Shown here: in pieces, positions 46,981 to 61,275 of the stretch
Position numbering within the stretch: the first letter of the stretch is position 1
Layout of the letters: the number at the start of each line of letters is the position of its first letter
Source: Trema orientale
Lineage: Eukaryota; Streptophyta; Magnoliopsida; Rosales; Cannabaceae
Direction of reading: 5' to 3'
Length of the DNA: 64,000 nucleotides
NCBI GenBank assembly: GCA_002914845.1
Contig: JXTC01000113.1
Coordinates: forward strand, 587,126 to 651,125
The notes under the pieces: model-generated
Databases searched by the model: none
Told to the model about the DNA's origin: nothing
The model's input: only the letters and a program-made list of their open reading frames with translations
Program-made: the position numbers and the translations under genes

Positions 46981-49900
46981 TATATATATATGATCTTAAC
47001 ATATTATCTATATATAGATAAGTAGATAGTATTGGTGATTAACTCTCCTTTGGCATTTCTTTTTGTTTTATCAACCAATAAATGGTCAATATTGAAATTC
47101 AAGTTTTCCAATTTCTTATTCTCAATTTGAATTAGCAAGATATGTAGCATATGCTTTAATTAGTAGCATATTGAGATATTTTGTTGCATGATTACAAGCT
47201 CATGAGCTGGATTGAAGAAATTTCATTACACACAGGCAACTGTATGGTTGTTGGCTGGGACAGACAATGTTGATTGTTCATCTTTATATAGCTCATTAAA
47301 TCATATACAAAAATTGAAAAAAACAAGTAACAGACTGTGTGCCTTTTCTAACTTTGACTTGTGATGGAGGGAGCTCCAACTAAGTCAAGTTGGGCAATTA
47401 TTGTTTTCGTGTATAGTTTGTATATATAAAAAGTGGTACTGTCATTATTTCCTTTCTGTGGAAATAAAAATAAGATTACACGAGTCTTGTGCATTGTCAG
47501 GTGACCAAGTTAACTAGCTATATCGTAAGTATAATAGTGTTATATTTGCTGTAATTACTGCGTAATTAGTGTTCTATGCTCATTAGTCATTAGTGTTCGA
47601 TCTCTATTCTATTGACCACATTCGTATATAATGATGCTTATGTATAGGTATAACTTTTCCGTATATAGGTTTCCATATATAGTTACGTACGTGAGTCTCG
47701 TGACTATCATACTTTACGTTTTACTTGAGCTAATTAAGTACCTTGTTATGATATTCTAGCATGATTCCCCTTTCTTTTATGGCTGGTAGGAAAGCAAATC
47801 CATATAAAGAAACATAAAATCGGCAGAACCATAAAAAATAAATAAACAAGTAAAATCGGAAATACTGTAAGGGCGACCACGTGGTCAACATTTTCTTGAC
47901 TATATACGTCGTCTTAAAAGTTCTAGTGTTAAAGGAACAGTATGGATGCGTATGATCAGTGGAAATGATAAATGATAATAAAACTCTTGTTTTAATTTTT
48001 ATGGAAAGTCTCTGCGACATTTTATATTTTACGTCAAAATTAAAGACTATAGTAACGGGACTCGGATCTCTTGTCCATTTTCTCTGTCTAGTTCTAACTT
48101 TTGCCACGTCATTGAGTGTGAAATTTCCCAAACTACCGTTTCCTCACGGACAACTGAGCCGTTTGTGGTTATTTTTTCCCTTAAATAAGATAAAATAAAA
48201 TGAAAAAGGTAAAAATTAGGTTTTCTATCCTCTCACTTCGAAACTAGATCTGGTCCCGTCTGTATTTCTTCATGTAATTCTAGTTGGGTTTTTCTTTTAA
48301 CAGTAAGGAGATACTGAATTACTTATTTCCCACGGCCCTTAGTCTCTATAGAACTATCATGCGCGTGATCAAATTTTAGTCTAGTTCTTTTCCGAACAAG
48401 GAGAGAAGTGGCTGCCTACTTTCTTCCATTAACGGTATAATCACTCTAGAGAGATCTCGGTCTTGTGTTCCGATTGGGTGTGTATTGAGAAGGATTAAAG
48501 CTCATTTTTGATAAGCATTATTTAACTCTTTCAATACTGCATGAACATATTTTATATTTCTTAATTAACTGAGAGAGATTGAAAGCACCTGAATCAATGC
48601 TATGAAATTGGTGAGCGGAGGAGACTCAAGCAAGAGGAAGAAGGAAACGAGACATGTACCACGTGACTTACTTGTGTCATTTTCTTTTCCTCCTTTTTTT
48701 TCTGTTTAAAAAATTTAACACCGTTAAACTTGAAATAGTGGAGCAAGAGAGGCTGAAGCTTTTTTTTTTTTGGGGTCGTGTTAATTTTTTATTTGTCGAC
48801 AGAGAATAGGACAGAGATTTCCAGACAGAGGATTCGGCTCCACAGTAACGTCTCCTAAATCAAAGATATTTATACTAAATCCTAAAATTGGAAGGAACTG
48901 CATAAATATTCCTTTCAGTTAAATTTGACCTAGATTTTATGTTTAATCATTAAACTTTCGTTTCATTTAAAAATTTTCTATTAAAACGACACTTAATTCT
49001 TAAAATCAAAAGAATTACGTAGCTTATAATTTAAAAGGAAAAGCAAAGAGAGAGAGAGAAGAAAAAAATAGCTAAGTAATAAAATCTTAATTTCTCTTTT
49101 CTTCAGGGTGACATGCATTGTAATTTTCCCTTTAGTTTAACTTTAATGACAGCTGAGTTATTTATTTATTTATTTTTGATCGGGACAGCTGAGTTATTAA
49201 AGAAAGTAGGAGAATAAAAAAAATCATTAGATTGTGAACAATGTAAAAGAATCTTTGCTATAGACAAAGGTCCACATTTTATCAAAGGTCCACATTTTAT
49301 CAATTTTTAAAACGAAAATCACCGACTCAAACAACACATTTTGTTGTAACGAAATCTTTTAACTCTGTTATACATCCTTGTGCTCCAAAACAAAGATAAA
49401 AACCTGAATTTGTTTGGCCACATTATTATGCATTTTATTTTCATTTTTAAAAAGAAAGTTATTCTAAAAAAAAAGGATAATAATTAGAGTTCCAGATATT
49501 ATATCAAATTACCAAATTTTTAATACCAACATATTTACCACAAATAAATAATAATCAATTGAATGATAATAAATCACACACCACATGTATTGATACAAAA
49601 AATTTGATACATTAATTGTGACCCTTAATGCATTATTATCCTTTCTATAAGATGATGAAGAATGATGGAGAATATGTCAAATAACATTTTCCCAGTAATT
49701 TTGTCTCTTATTTTATTATCTAAAACAATAAATAAACGCAAAATTGTTGCTATTTCTCGATTAATTTGTGCGTATCATCTTTGAGGAGAGGTTAATTTGT
49801 CTCGTTCTAATTTTATAGGATGTCCAGCTCCAAGGGAACAAAGGCAAAATTGTTGCCACCAAACCTTAAGCCTTTAAATAAGTGTCTCATACTCGAGAAA
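46981..49900. other. Gene-free interval
   Basis: The ORFs at 47730-48131 (minus) and 47959-48198 (plus) overlap each other and have no recognisable domain, so I do not call a gene. AT-rich throughout. Confidence 0.45.
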
Positions 49901-52412
49901 ATCTTACACCCCATGTAAATTTTTTTTTTTTTAATTTTATAAATCTACGTCCGTGCCATGCGTAATAATTGGAAGCTACATATGAATGAATTTGTAAAAA
50001 CCGAATTTTTAAATGGATATTTAGGTAATTTAAACCTAAGGTTATTTTGATAAATTTTAGTTTTTGAAAAAAAACTGCAATGAATATGGATTTAATTAAG
50101 TCTAGGTGCATTTGGACTAAAGTGAATAAAATTTTTTAAATAAATGCAATTAGTGACGAGCAAATATGAAGAAATTTTGAGAAAATCGAGTTAAAGTACA
50201 AATATAATGAACAGTGCTCAGCCAATCGTGTATCGACGCGTGTGCTACAGTTTTAAAATTTGCTCTTAAATCCTCCCTATTTCCCTTCTTCTCAGCCAAG
50301 ACCCCTGAGAGAATTCAAAATCTCTCTAAATGGCCACTGTTCACGACAAATTAAAAAGCTGTCCTCTGCCATAAACGCGCCAACCCACGTGGTGTGCCAC
50401 CAGCCGATGATGCCGCACTGCCTGACGCCGACTAGAGCCAGAGATCGAAGCCTCCGAAAAAGACACCTGCTGAACGGCTCTTTGATCGCTAAGCCACCCG
50501 TCCGACATCCTTCTGTGCCACCGCTGATCTTCTCTGACCAGTTTCTACTAATAACTCGCTGGTAGTGAGTACTTTCTAAATTTGGCTATTTTACAAATAT
50601 TTTTATAAAGTAACATTTTTATAATTATTTTGTTAAATAATTATTTTACCCGAAATGATTATATGAAGTGAAAGAGAGGTTAAAATTATGAATAATTATA
50701 GTTGTTAGGTATTAAAATGGTATCCAGAAGCATGTTAATTATTGAATCGAAAAAGTGAACATTTTCTAAATATTTAGAAAAAATGATGCTTTTGTAACTT
50801 TCGGATTTTGAAGCTTGTTAAAGGCTTGGGACCTCGAAACTAAATTCTGACTTCGAATTTAGACTCAATGAGGTCGAGAGATGAACTTTGATATAAAATA
50901 TGACTATCGAAGTGGCGCGAAAATCGAAGCATATAGCTCTTGAATAGTACTGTTTTGCGTGCTACAGGCCGGATCCCACTCCAGGACTCATATTTGACAA
51001 ATTACATGTCTAATCAAGCATATTTGGGCACTCTGAATTCAGTAGTGACCTCTGCTTCGCTATTTGAGCCTCTGTTGAAAAAGTCACTTTTTCAAGTGAG
51101 CTTACCGAGATTCTGAAACGACCGTCCAAGCATCCAAGTAACCAACAAGAGTTTCTTTGAGTGTCAATAACTTAGTATAGCTACCATCTCGAAGTAGGGA
51201 GTTCAATTGCCTAGTTTTTATATATATTATGATTTATTATTGCATTATAATTGATTTATGAAAAATTGTGATTTTATGATAGTTTGACAAATTGTTGAAA
51301 TATATTAGATTATACTTGGATTGGACTGTATAGATTTTTATACATATTTTTAAATTGTGAATATGGGGTAATACAGGGGAGAGATGTTACAGTAAATCTC
51401 AGAATAATGCCGAGTGGGTTTTTAAAGCATTGTTTGATTATATTTTGCATAGTTATTACATATCCTGTTACATATTGTATATACCATAGAGTCACACACT
51501 TGAGTTCCATTATTGCATCATGGTAGTTTAGATCGCTGGTGAGTTGCTGCAGCACTAAGTGAAAGACGGTGAATCATGCGCAGGTTTTTGGCTGACACAC
51601 CTCTGAATAGTGTCAGAATGCTGAGTACCTTTGGTAAGGGGTATTACAGGGCCGTGTTGGGAAGAAGAGAGCTTACTCATTTACATTGATCAATATATGA
51701 TATGTACAATCATATGTTTCTGGTTTTGGTTTTGAATATATGATTATTCTGGATATCAATTGTTTTATAAACTTGGTTTATTAATGGATTGTGGAAAAAG
51801 TATTAAATATGCAGGTTTGGTAAAAAGTTACATCTATTCAAAAAGGTAACTGAATTTCTACTAAGCATGTGAATGCTCACCCCCTTACTTCTCCCACTTT
51901 CAGGTATTGGACTATCTGTGGTAGTCGTCTTGATAGATAGACAAATTGTGTAGCTTGTGTATGTTATTTTACTCTTAATTCTTAGTTGGTGTCTATATTT
52001 CATTAACTTTCTTTCTTTGTTCAATTATTTAATTAAGATTTAAAAAATTTACTAAGTGGATGTATAATGATGGTTCTGTTATTAATTTGAGAACTTGAAA
52101 CTACAAGTGGTTTAACGTAAATTATTTTTTGACATTGGATTAAAGTTTTAAATTGAATTCTATTTACCAAACCTTATGATTTCTCAACTAGTTTCCAAAT
52201 TAGATAGCTAGAAATTTACTTTAATAGATATTTGTTTTAAGTAATTAAAACTAATGAGAGTTTTAAAGGTTATGAAATTTATAATAATTTGAGGATCAAA
52301 ACGAAATTATCTAATACTTAATTTTTCCTGAATTTCGTAAAATTAATATTTTATTATATTTTCACTTAAAATTACTAAAAGTCGCGGCTTTGGATTTCCT
52401 GTCATGACAGAA
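49900..52412. mobile_element. Probable Ty3/gypsy LTR or solo LTR, boundaries unresolved
   Basis: About 2.4 kb of noncoding sequence with features seen in long chromovirus (Tekay/Del-like) LTRs: a GC-richer block (50230-50560), repeated TATGATTTATTATTGCATT-type AT tracts (51230 onward), a TGCTCACCCCCTTACTTCTCCC block followed by TTTCAGGTATTGGACTATC (51874-51917), and an end-like GTCGCGGCTTTGGATTTCC..TGTCATGACAG at 52381-52412. The start is not identified and there is no partner LTR, so this is a judgement from overall character. The ORF at 50260-50565 is not supported as a gene. Confidence 0.4.
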
Positions 52413-53057
52413 TTAATATAAAATCTCGCATTTGACATTGATTTTTCACCCATTTCGGTTTTTTCTTTGTATCAAAAACATGAATAAGGTGCTATTTCAT
52501 AAATTGTTGCAAGCAATTTCGAGGACAATAATTATGTGAAATTAAGTTCCTAAGTTTAGCATTAGTTGTATGGTCCAACTCCACGAGATCATCTCAGAGA
52601 ATATTGCGACCTTGACCGAAACGTGTTCAAGGATCCTTTGTTAACATTAGTCGGGAAATAATCTTTGAACATTTTGTAGGTTGCGAGCCATGCATGCACC
52701 TCACAGACACTTCAAGCTAGACCAAGTTTGCCTTAAATCCCCTAAGTCAACTATATTATACCGTCTGAAATTCTTATGTTTGAATCTCCATTATCTTAGC
52801 TAAGTGGGTAGAGGTTTCTTGTCTATAAATAAAAGGTCATTCTACCCGAAAATCACACTTCTCGCCCTATTGAAGCTCTCATAGTTTGTATTCTTGTTAT
52901 AAATATAGTGAAATTAATATGTGCACGCAAGTAAGAGAGTTAGCCGATCGAACCACGTAAAAGGTTCTTGTAGCATTGCATGCATTTTATTTCATTTGAT
53001 CATTTTCGTTCGTCGTACTTGTTGATAAAAGGGAAGGTCAACATGTAACGTTTTAAC
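52413..53057. other. Gene-free interval, possible LTR debris
   Basis: TATAAATAAAAGG at about 52824 and GCCGATCGAACCACGTAAAAG near 52941 are reminiscent of the R/U5 part of copia LTRs, but no ends or partner are visible. Confidence 0.3.
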
Positions 53058-53063
53058 GTTTAC

Positions 53064-53240
53064 AAAGTGGTGCAACGGTTGAAAACCACTGAATGGCTAA
53101 GTGGTGCACCGGTTCGTCAAAGTGGTGCAACGGTTGAAAACCACTGAATGACTAAGTGGTGCACCGGTTCGGCAAAGTGGTGCAACGGTTGAAAAACACT
53201 GAATGGCTAAGTGGTACAACGGTTCATCCACCGGTTACGA
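53064..53240. repeat. 55-bp minisatellite, about 3.2 copies
   Basis: AAAGTGGTGCAACGGTTGAA starts units at 53064, 53119 and 53174 (period 55), each with an internal half-repeat AAGTGGTGCACCGGTTCG. Sequence identity between units is high. It ends about 30 bp before a TATA box. Confidence 0.9.
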
Positions 53241-53269
53241 ACCGAAAAGGTTCTTGATGGGAGAACCTC

Positions 53270-53403
53270 TATAAATAGTTACTTGGGTCCTCTCACTGCT
53301 TTATTGATATAGAATTATTCCATCAAATACAGAAAGCAAGTGTGAGAAACGTGTAAAGAAAAGCTTCCGCTTAGTTTCCTCCGTTTTTGAGTAATGGCTG
53401 GAG
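53270..53403 (+). promoter_or_regulatory. Promoter-like segment with a short ATG exon and donor-like site
   Basis: TATAAATAG at 53270 sits just downstream of the minisatellite. About 120 bp further on, ATGGCTGGAG|GTATGC at 53394 looks like a start codon with a splice donor three codons in. I could not identify a downstream exon, so this may be an LTR U3/R region or a gene remnant. Confidence 0.3.
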
Positions 53404-56060
53404 GTATGCATTTTCTTTGTTTTTATATTTCAATGATATTAGAAACGTGTTCAGATCGTTGTTATATCTAACACAACAAGCATTACAAATCATAATGCTA
53501 AATGGTTTCCCTTGTTTATGACTTGGGCCCTTGTTTTAGGTTGAGGTGTGAGGGCTGATGTTCGTCAATGTTGGTCTTCGTTCACAGTACAACTTATGTA
53601 TTTTTTTTTTTTTTTTTCTGAGCTAAAGTTTTTCCCCATTGAATTTTGCTTTAGTCAGGTTTCAAAGAAAAATACTATGGAATATTGTTATATTTAATAT
53701 GATTATCTAGGCATGACTTTATTGATATCCACATAGAATATAGAGGCATCAAAAAATGAGCTTATACGATTAATAATAATTGTGCCTCGGCCGACATGTT
53801 TACGAGTATAAGCACAAAATAATAATAACAATTAATAATACAATGGTTTAGAAAAAAACAATACTCAAATTAAATATATATATTAAGAATCTTCCATATA
53901 ATTTTAATTTAAAACATGTAAAAAAAACTTCCAAACTTTTTTACAGATGTAGAAATTTACAAAATTTAAAATTAATTTTTTTCTACGTAAACTTTAGAGT
54001 AAATAAAGTTTGAAATAGTTTCTCAATATGTATATCACTATATGTTTATAGAATGGTTTATAATTTATAATATTAATGATTATTAAAATAAATTTAAAAA
54101 TAATCATATCAAATATTTTTTCAAAAGAAAACCAAAAATAGTTCAAATAAATTTGGACTAAAATATTAATCTACTAAATTTAGAAAAAAAAATGACAATA
54201 GGCACAAGAATAACATGAGTTTGAAAACGAACATGATTAATTACGCAAATAGAATAATATCAAAATCGAGCAAGAAAATAAATAAGCACGATCGAGAACA
54301 ACATGATAATGAGATAAGAACATGTTTAAGTACCGATATAAGCACAAACACAATATGACATGAATATATGAAGAGTAATCATACCAAATCATAAATAAAT
54401 GTACTTAAGCCAACACAACATAATTAACGTGATTAACATCTCTAGGTTCTAGCTAGTATGGAGACAAGTCTTTCTGCTAGTACTTTAATAATCTATTTTG
54501 TTATTTATACGGCTCCGTAATGATTTTTTTCTAGTTATTAATAAATCTGAAGTGGAGGGTGTGAAATTAATCTTTCAGGTGTGACCATCAAATTAGGATG
54601 TGCTTGTAAGTCTTTAATAGCTTCTTTTATTTAAGAAGGTTAGGGCATAAAGGAGTGAATTTTTTTTTTTTCCCTTTGGCAAATGACACCCCTTCTAGGA
54701 AATTAGACTTTTTAATTAGTTTTCTTACCTACATAAACCAACCTAAAGTTTGAAGGAGTTTCTCCCTTTTTTTTTTCCATGCACGTATCCTCGGTTTCTT
54801 TTGAGTTCTCCCATATTTTCCACTCTTCCTCCTCCTTACTTGCTATTTGTGTATCCTTCACCACACTCCAATAGGGTTTGAACATTACAACACTACGACA
54901 AATTTGCGCTGAAATGAAATTTTCACAACCACTTTTTAAGATGACTTTTTTTAGAAATAGTGAATCTATTAGTGACCAGGTCATAATTACAATTCCCATA
55001 GGGAATAATTAATAACCAACAGTCATTAATATAGTGAAGACAGCTAAAATCCAATCATAAATAGACTTATACATACCACTCGTTAAAAAGTCTGGAAAGA
55101 TCCCATGTCATTTTATCTGGAGATAGTCGTAGCCCCATCCACTTTCCAGCCCCTATTCCCCGCATAAGCTGCACAACGACAGTATTGGGTTCCGATTCAG
55201 CTTCTCAAGGCCCAATATTGCTCTCCTGTCATTTACTTTGCTGTGCACTGGGCAAGGGTCGTGTGTCCGACGTTCTGAGCGCCCATGACCAATTATATTT
55301 GATTCACGCAGTTCGTAAGATTGGAAAAGAGAATTCTATAATATGATTCTAAGATATTACATATACGATGTATCAAATTACAAGTGTATTGTTGCATACA
55401 GATGAGAATGTGAAAGTATATATATTAAGGATACTCGCACGTGATCATACGCTACATCTTCAATTATGGCTTTTTCTCATGGTGAGATTGACATTAATTA
55501 AATATTAAGAATTCAAAACTCATATATACTGTCCAAGTTTTCTTTATAAGATATCTAAAAATTGATCAAAGTAGAAAAGACCTTAGAAATGGAAGCAAGA
55601 ACTTCGTAAGAATGTGAATTAGAGTTTTTGTTATCTAATTTACCGAGTTTACAATTGAAATTCAGTTTCTACTAATCTTGATTATCAACAATGCATGAAT
55701 ATTTGGAGCTCCTAAATGACACTAAAGATTTAACGTCAATGCCTACATAGATCCATGGGACCAAAGCCCAGCAATTAATTAAGAAAAATCCACTAAATCA
55801 ATGAATACATAAATAAATTGTCTTCATTTGAAATAATTTAGTACTTCATTCTAGCTGACACCATTCATGATCTTCATAATAGGATTAGCTTTTCAATCAT
55901 CGAATATCCCACTTGGTGAAGCTGGGGTTCCCATGAGCAGCTTGTACACTTGATATTCCTGTCAAGATTTGAACCTTGAACTCCCTTCAAACTTGATATC
56001 TTCAGTCATAAGTGAAGTGACAGTGATAGTAGCAAACTATAGTCAAGTCACTTACTCTTA
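53404..56060. other. Gene-free interval
   Basis: No supported gene. A CACTA-like terminus, CACTACGACAAATTTGCGC, is visible at about 54891 without a partner. The ORF at 54712-54999 (minus) is unrecognised and overlaps it. Confidence 0.4.
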
Positions 56061-56184
56061 GTGTGTTTGGTAGAGGGAGAAATGGAAGGAAAGAGAGGGG
56101 TAAGTGGATTAATAAAATGATTTGTAATAGGGTGGTTGCTTGGCGAAGGATTTTAAAAGGGAATAGATGAGAAAAGGGATTTCA
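56061..56184. mobile_element. Left part of a Tourist-like MITE split by the copia element
   Basis: Starts GTGTGTTTGGTAGAGGGAG. Its counterpart after the copia element ends TCTCATATCAAACAAAACA at about 63088, an inverted match. Together (without the copia) they make a MITE of about 310 bp similar to that at 40706-41087. Confidence 0.65.
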
Positions 56185-57225
56185 TGTTAGTAATAAATCA
56201 AATAATATATGATTTATAACATATATTGGGTAGACAACACCAAATGACTACCCTAAACATAGGATCATCCATGTTAAATAAATGGGTTAAAATTTAGAGA
56301 ACTTACCATTGTCCATAGCTCTTAATCTTGATGAGAACTTGGAATTCAATCCTTAAGCGGAAGCAAAACAATGGTGGCTTGATCACTTGATGGGTTTGAG
56401 GATTTTTCACAACCAAAAGCTTGAGATGCTCCAATAGAGTTCTTGTCTTTGGTAGGGATGGAGGCTACAAAAGATGAGCACCGCTTCTATCTTTTTGGTT
56501 ATAGGGACCATAACCCTAACCTAATCATGAGTGAATGACCCAACTAGGGTATCCATCAACCCTAGTTGGATATCCAATGGGTATCCACATTTTGACCCAC
56601 ACCCAATGGATACTCTAGGCCCATCTCTTATTTGATCACAATTTTGGGTCCTATACAAATAGAAATGGCCCAACATAAAAAACCCAACAAGTGGCCCATA
56701 TCCATATAGAAAATTGTTAATTTACTAACAATCTCCCACTTAGGCCACACACATGGCAAGGTTAATTATGTTGATAAATCGAAGGCTAGCCAAAAATGCC
56801 ATATCATTTCTGAGTATCCCTGAAGTAACAATCAGGTCCATCGGTTCTACTAGCATAGGACCAAAGCGCTCATTGCTGCACTTATAGAAATGGCAACTAG
56901 AACCCTTAATGATCATCATACTAATATTTTTGAATGACATAGATTGAGTATGGAATGTGGCATGAAAATTACACGTAATGTGATCTTATTCATGCCTATC
57001 CAACTGGTCCAACTTAAACCGAAATGAGATCGACTTTAGTCTTCTCCCTTTAATGCATTACCGCAAGTTTTATGTTAAACCACAATAAGAAAGAAAGGAA
57101 TATGAAGAAAAACATCATCATATATATAATTCAGAGTTTACATAAAATCCATCAACCAAATACTGTAGTAAATTAAAGAACATAAGTGTTACTAATAAGC
57201 ATACAAACTGAACTACAGACTCCCA

Positions 57226-60200
57226 CTAAAACTGCACATCATCCAATAAAACAATACCCATATGGGCAATATGCCCATGAAACACCTTGGGTGGAATACC
57301 CTTGGTGATGGGATCCGTAATTATGGAGTTTGTACCAATATGCTCTATTAATATTAATTTACTCTGAACTCTCTCTTTTACAGCTAGGAACTTGATGTCT
57401 ATGTGCCTTAACTTCGAAGAGCTCCTATTGCTGTTGGAATATAGTACTGCTGAATTAGTGTCACAGTAAAGTTTCAATGGCCTTTCAATGCTATTTACTA
57501 TACGTAGCCCAATGATAAAATTTCGTAGCCATATTCCATGATTGGATGCCTCATAACAAGCTATGAACTCAGCATCCATAGTTGAAGTAGCTACGAGTAT
57601 TTGCTTAGCACTCTTCCATGATATAGCTGCTCTAGCTAATAGATAAATATAGCCCGATGTGGATCTTTTACTATCTAGGCATCTCGCAAAATCAGAATCG
57701 GAATACCCAATGATCTCCAAATTTTCCGATCTCTGATAAGTGAGCATATAATTCTTCGTTCTCTGTAAATACCTCATAACCCTCTTTGCTGCTTTCCAAT
57801 GATTCATTCCAGGATTACTCAAATATCTTCCTAACATGCCAACTATGAACGCAAGATCCAGACGCGTACATACTTGAGCATATATAAGACTTCCTACGGC
57901 CGAAGCATAAGATAGCTTTTGCATGCCTTCCTTCTCAATATCATTCTTGGGGCATTGTTGGAGGCTAAATTTATCTCCTTTAGACACATGAGTGTCTGAT
58001 AGTGCACACTTTTCTATACTAAATCTACTGAGTACCCTTTCGATATAACTCTTTTGTGATAACCCAAGGATACCTCGAGTGCAGTCTCGATGTATCTGTA
58101 TACCTAATATAAAAGAGGCAACTCCAAGATCTTTTATTTCGAAATTCTTTGCAAGAAATCTCTTGGTGTCGTGCAATAAGCCTATATCACTACTTGCCAG
58201 TAGTATGTCATCAACATACAGCACCAGGAAGATAAATTTACTCCCACTGAACTTATGATATACACAATCTTCAACTGAATTTACCTGAAACTAGATGAGA
58301 TAATCACCTCATGAAACTTATGATACCATTGAGAGGAAGCTTGTTTGAGACCATAGATGGACTTCTTAAGTTTGCAAACTATAGACTTTGGGTCTCCAGA
58401 TACAAAGTTTTCTAGTTGCATCATGTAAATCGTCTCTTCAATGTTGCCATTAAGAAACGCAATTTTAACGTCCATCTGTTGTAACTCAAGATTAAAATGA
58501 GCCACAAGTGCTATAATGATTCTAAGAGAATCCTTCGATGTTACCGGAGAGAAGATCTCTTTAAAATCAATGCCTTCCTTTTGAGTATAGTCTTTTGCAA
58601 CAAGACGAGTCTTATATCTTTCAATATTACCTTTTGAATCCCTTTTGGTTTTAAATATCCATTTGTAACTAATGGGTTTCGCACCTACAGGTAACTTGAC
58701 AAGATCCCAAACGCCATTGTCTTTCATAGACTTTATCTCCTCATTCATGGCATCGATCCACTTTTGAGAATTAGAACTTTATTTGACTTGTATGAGGTTT
58801 ATTGGATCATTTTTCACTATCCCGATGTCAAACTCATGTTCCTGGAGATAGATGATGTAATCATCTGAAATTGCACTTCTCCTTTCTTTAGTGGACCTCC
58901 TTAAAGGCACTTGCTCTTGAAGTTGTTAAGTTTGCTCTTCAGGAGCATTACCCATATTTGGAGCGGGAAATACTTGATCATTGTCTTGTACCAGAATTGC
59001 ATCTTGAATAAAGTTAGTACAGAAGCCTGATCATTTTCAATAGCTACTAAAAGAAGAGGAACGAATTCCTCCTCAAAGACAATGTCTCTAATTTTATCTT
59101 CCCCCCCAAACTCAATATCCTCAAGAAATTTTGCATTTCTCATCTCGAAGAAGGACCTTGCAGTGGGATCTTAAAATTTATAACCCCTTGACCATTCAGA
59201 ATACGCAACAAAGTAACAGCTAATTGTTCTTGAGTCCAGTTTCTTTTCATTTAGCTTGTAAGGCCTTGCCTCAGCTGGACAACTCCAAATGTGTAAATGA
59301 TTAATACTAGGCTTGTGCCCAGTCCAAAGTTCATAAGGGGTTTTAGCTACTGCTTTACTTGGTACTCTATTCAAAATGTACGCTGCAGTTTTGAGTGCTT
59401 CACCCCAAAGTGATTCTGGTAAGGTGGAATAACTAATCATACTCCTTACCATGTCTTTAAGGGTCCTATTGTATCGTTCTGCTACACCATTCATGCTAGG
59501 TTTCCCTAGCATAGTGTATTGAGGAACGATGCCACACTCTTCCAAATACTTAGCAAAGGGTCCTGGACGTTGTTCACCTGATCCATCATATCTACCGTAG
59601 TATTCACCACCACAATCAGATTTGATAGCCTTAATTTTCTTATCAAGCTGATTTTCAACTTTAGCTTTATAAGCCTTAAATACGTCCAGTGATTGAGATT
59701 TCTCGTGTATTAAATAGATATACCCATAGCGAGAGTAATCATCTATGAACGTGATAAAGTATTATTGTCCATTCTAAGAAGCCGTAGGGAATGGGCCACA
59801 AATATCTGTATGTATCAGTTCTAAGATGTTAGAGCTCTTATTGCCATCTAATTTCCTAACGTTTGTCTGTTTTCCCTTTATACACTCAATACAGACTTTA
59901 AAGTCTGTTAAATCAAGGGAATCAAGGATTCCATCAGACACAAGACGTTCAATTCTTTGTTTAGAAATGTGTCCTAAGCGTTTGTACCACAACATCGATG
60001 AATCCTCATTTGTTAATTTTTGTTTTGTACCTCTTGAATTGACATGCAAGGTTTCATTAATGGAGGATTAAGTATTTAACATATGTAGATTATCATTAAG
60101 TAAACCGGTACCAACAACATTCGAATCATAAATAAGACTAAATTTATTATTTCCAAATGAACAAGAGAAACCAGATTTGTCCAATACTGAAATGGAAATT

Positions 60201-61275
60201 AAACTTCGTCTTAAAGACGGTACAATAAAAGTCTCATTCAAATCCAAACAAAAATCAGAATCCAAAATTAATCTAAAGTGCCCAATAGCCTCCACTTGAG
60301 CTATTTTGCCATTGTCCACGTAGATGATTCTTTCAGCATCATTTAGCTTCCGGCTCCACAGGCAACCCTGCATAGAAACACTTACGTGAGTGGTAGCACC
60401 AGAATCTACCCACCAAATATCCTTAAGTACAGAAGTTAAATTAACCTCAGAACAAGCATAAACGAGAAGCTTACCCTTTTTAATATGCCAAGCTTTGTAC
60501 TTAGCGCATTCCTTCTTCACGTGCCCTACCTTACTATAAAAGAAACAAGCTTGCTCATCTTGTTTCTTTTGCATCTTAGAATGTGGTGCACCTGCAGCTT
60601 CCTTACTCTTGTCCATCTTCCTCTTCTTTGCCTTAGAGGTTATGGTCAAGTTAGCACTTTCTGGTTTTTCAGCCTTAAATTTCTCTTCTTCTTGCACACA
60701 AATAGAAATGAGCTCATTGAGATCCCATTTCTCCTTTTGGGTGTTATATATAGTCTTAAGGTTCCCATATTGTGCAGGAAGAGAGATTAGAACTAAAGCC
60801 ACAAGTATGTCATCCGACATTTCTAACTTGAGTTCTTTAAGCCTTGCTGCTAAATGAGACATCTGTATGATGTACTCCCTTATGTTTCTTTTGCCGCTAT
60901 ACTTCATTGAGATGATCCTTGACAAAGTATTGATCATCTCGGCCTTTTCATTCTTGAGATATAAATTCTCAAGAGCGGCAAGGAAAGCTTTAGCATTTTC
61001 CTCTTTTGACAAAGAGCCCCTCATAATTTCTGGAATGGAGCGCTTCATTATCATGATGTATATACGGTTAGACCGTTCCTACTTTTCATTGAATGTTTTC
61101 TGCTCAGTAGTACTCTCAGTAGAAAGCGTAGCGGGGGGGTCTTTCCTCAATGCTAGGTCAAGATCCATACAACCTAGCACAATCATGACGTTCTCTTTCC
61201 ATGGCTTGAAATTTGTGCTGTTAAGCACATGAATGGTACTTAAGTTGGTAGAAATATTTGAAGCAGAAACTGAAC
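57226..61275 (-). pseudogene. Copia gag-pol polyprotein, broken by stops and frameshifts
   Basis: Order on the minus strand: gag (about 61275-60480; an in-frame TAG near 61078 separates TFNEK and ERSNR), with a UBN2-like region and a zinc knuckle whose second Cys is replaced (CFFYSKVGHVKKEC); aspartic protease (WWVDSGATTHVS, about 60400); GAG-pre-integrase (60049-59774, WYKRLGH); integrase (about 59773-59171, with [25 protein letters not shown] and LNRVPSKA); reverse transcriptase (58748-58281, YKWIFKTKRDSKGN and RLVAKDYTQKEGIDF, then LYVDDILLAS in 58224-57226); and RNase H (YSDSDFARCLDSKRSTSGY, ending FHGHIAHMGI). Each domain is recognisable but at least five interruptions split the reading frame, so this copy cannot encode a full polyprotein. 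Confidence 0.92.

Noticed and set aside
47730..48198. ORFs on both strands (133 and 79 codons)
   Set aside because: Mutually overlapping, no recognisable domain, composition like the surrounding AT-rich DNA.
50260..50565. 101-codon plus-strand ORF in a GC-richer patch
   Set aside because: Lies inside LTR-like sequence; composition rather than coding explains it.
53394..53403. Start of a gene (ATG plus splice donor)
   Set aside because: No downstream exon could be identified, so it is reported only as a promoter-like segment.
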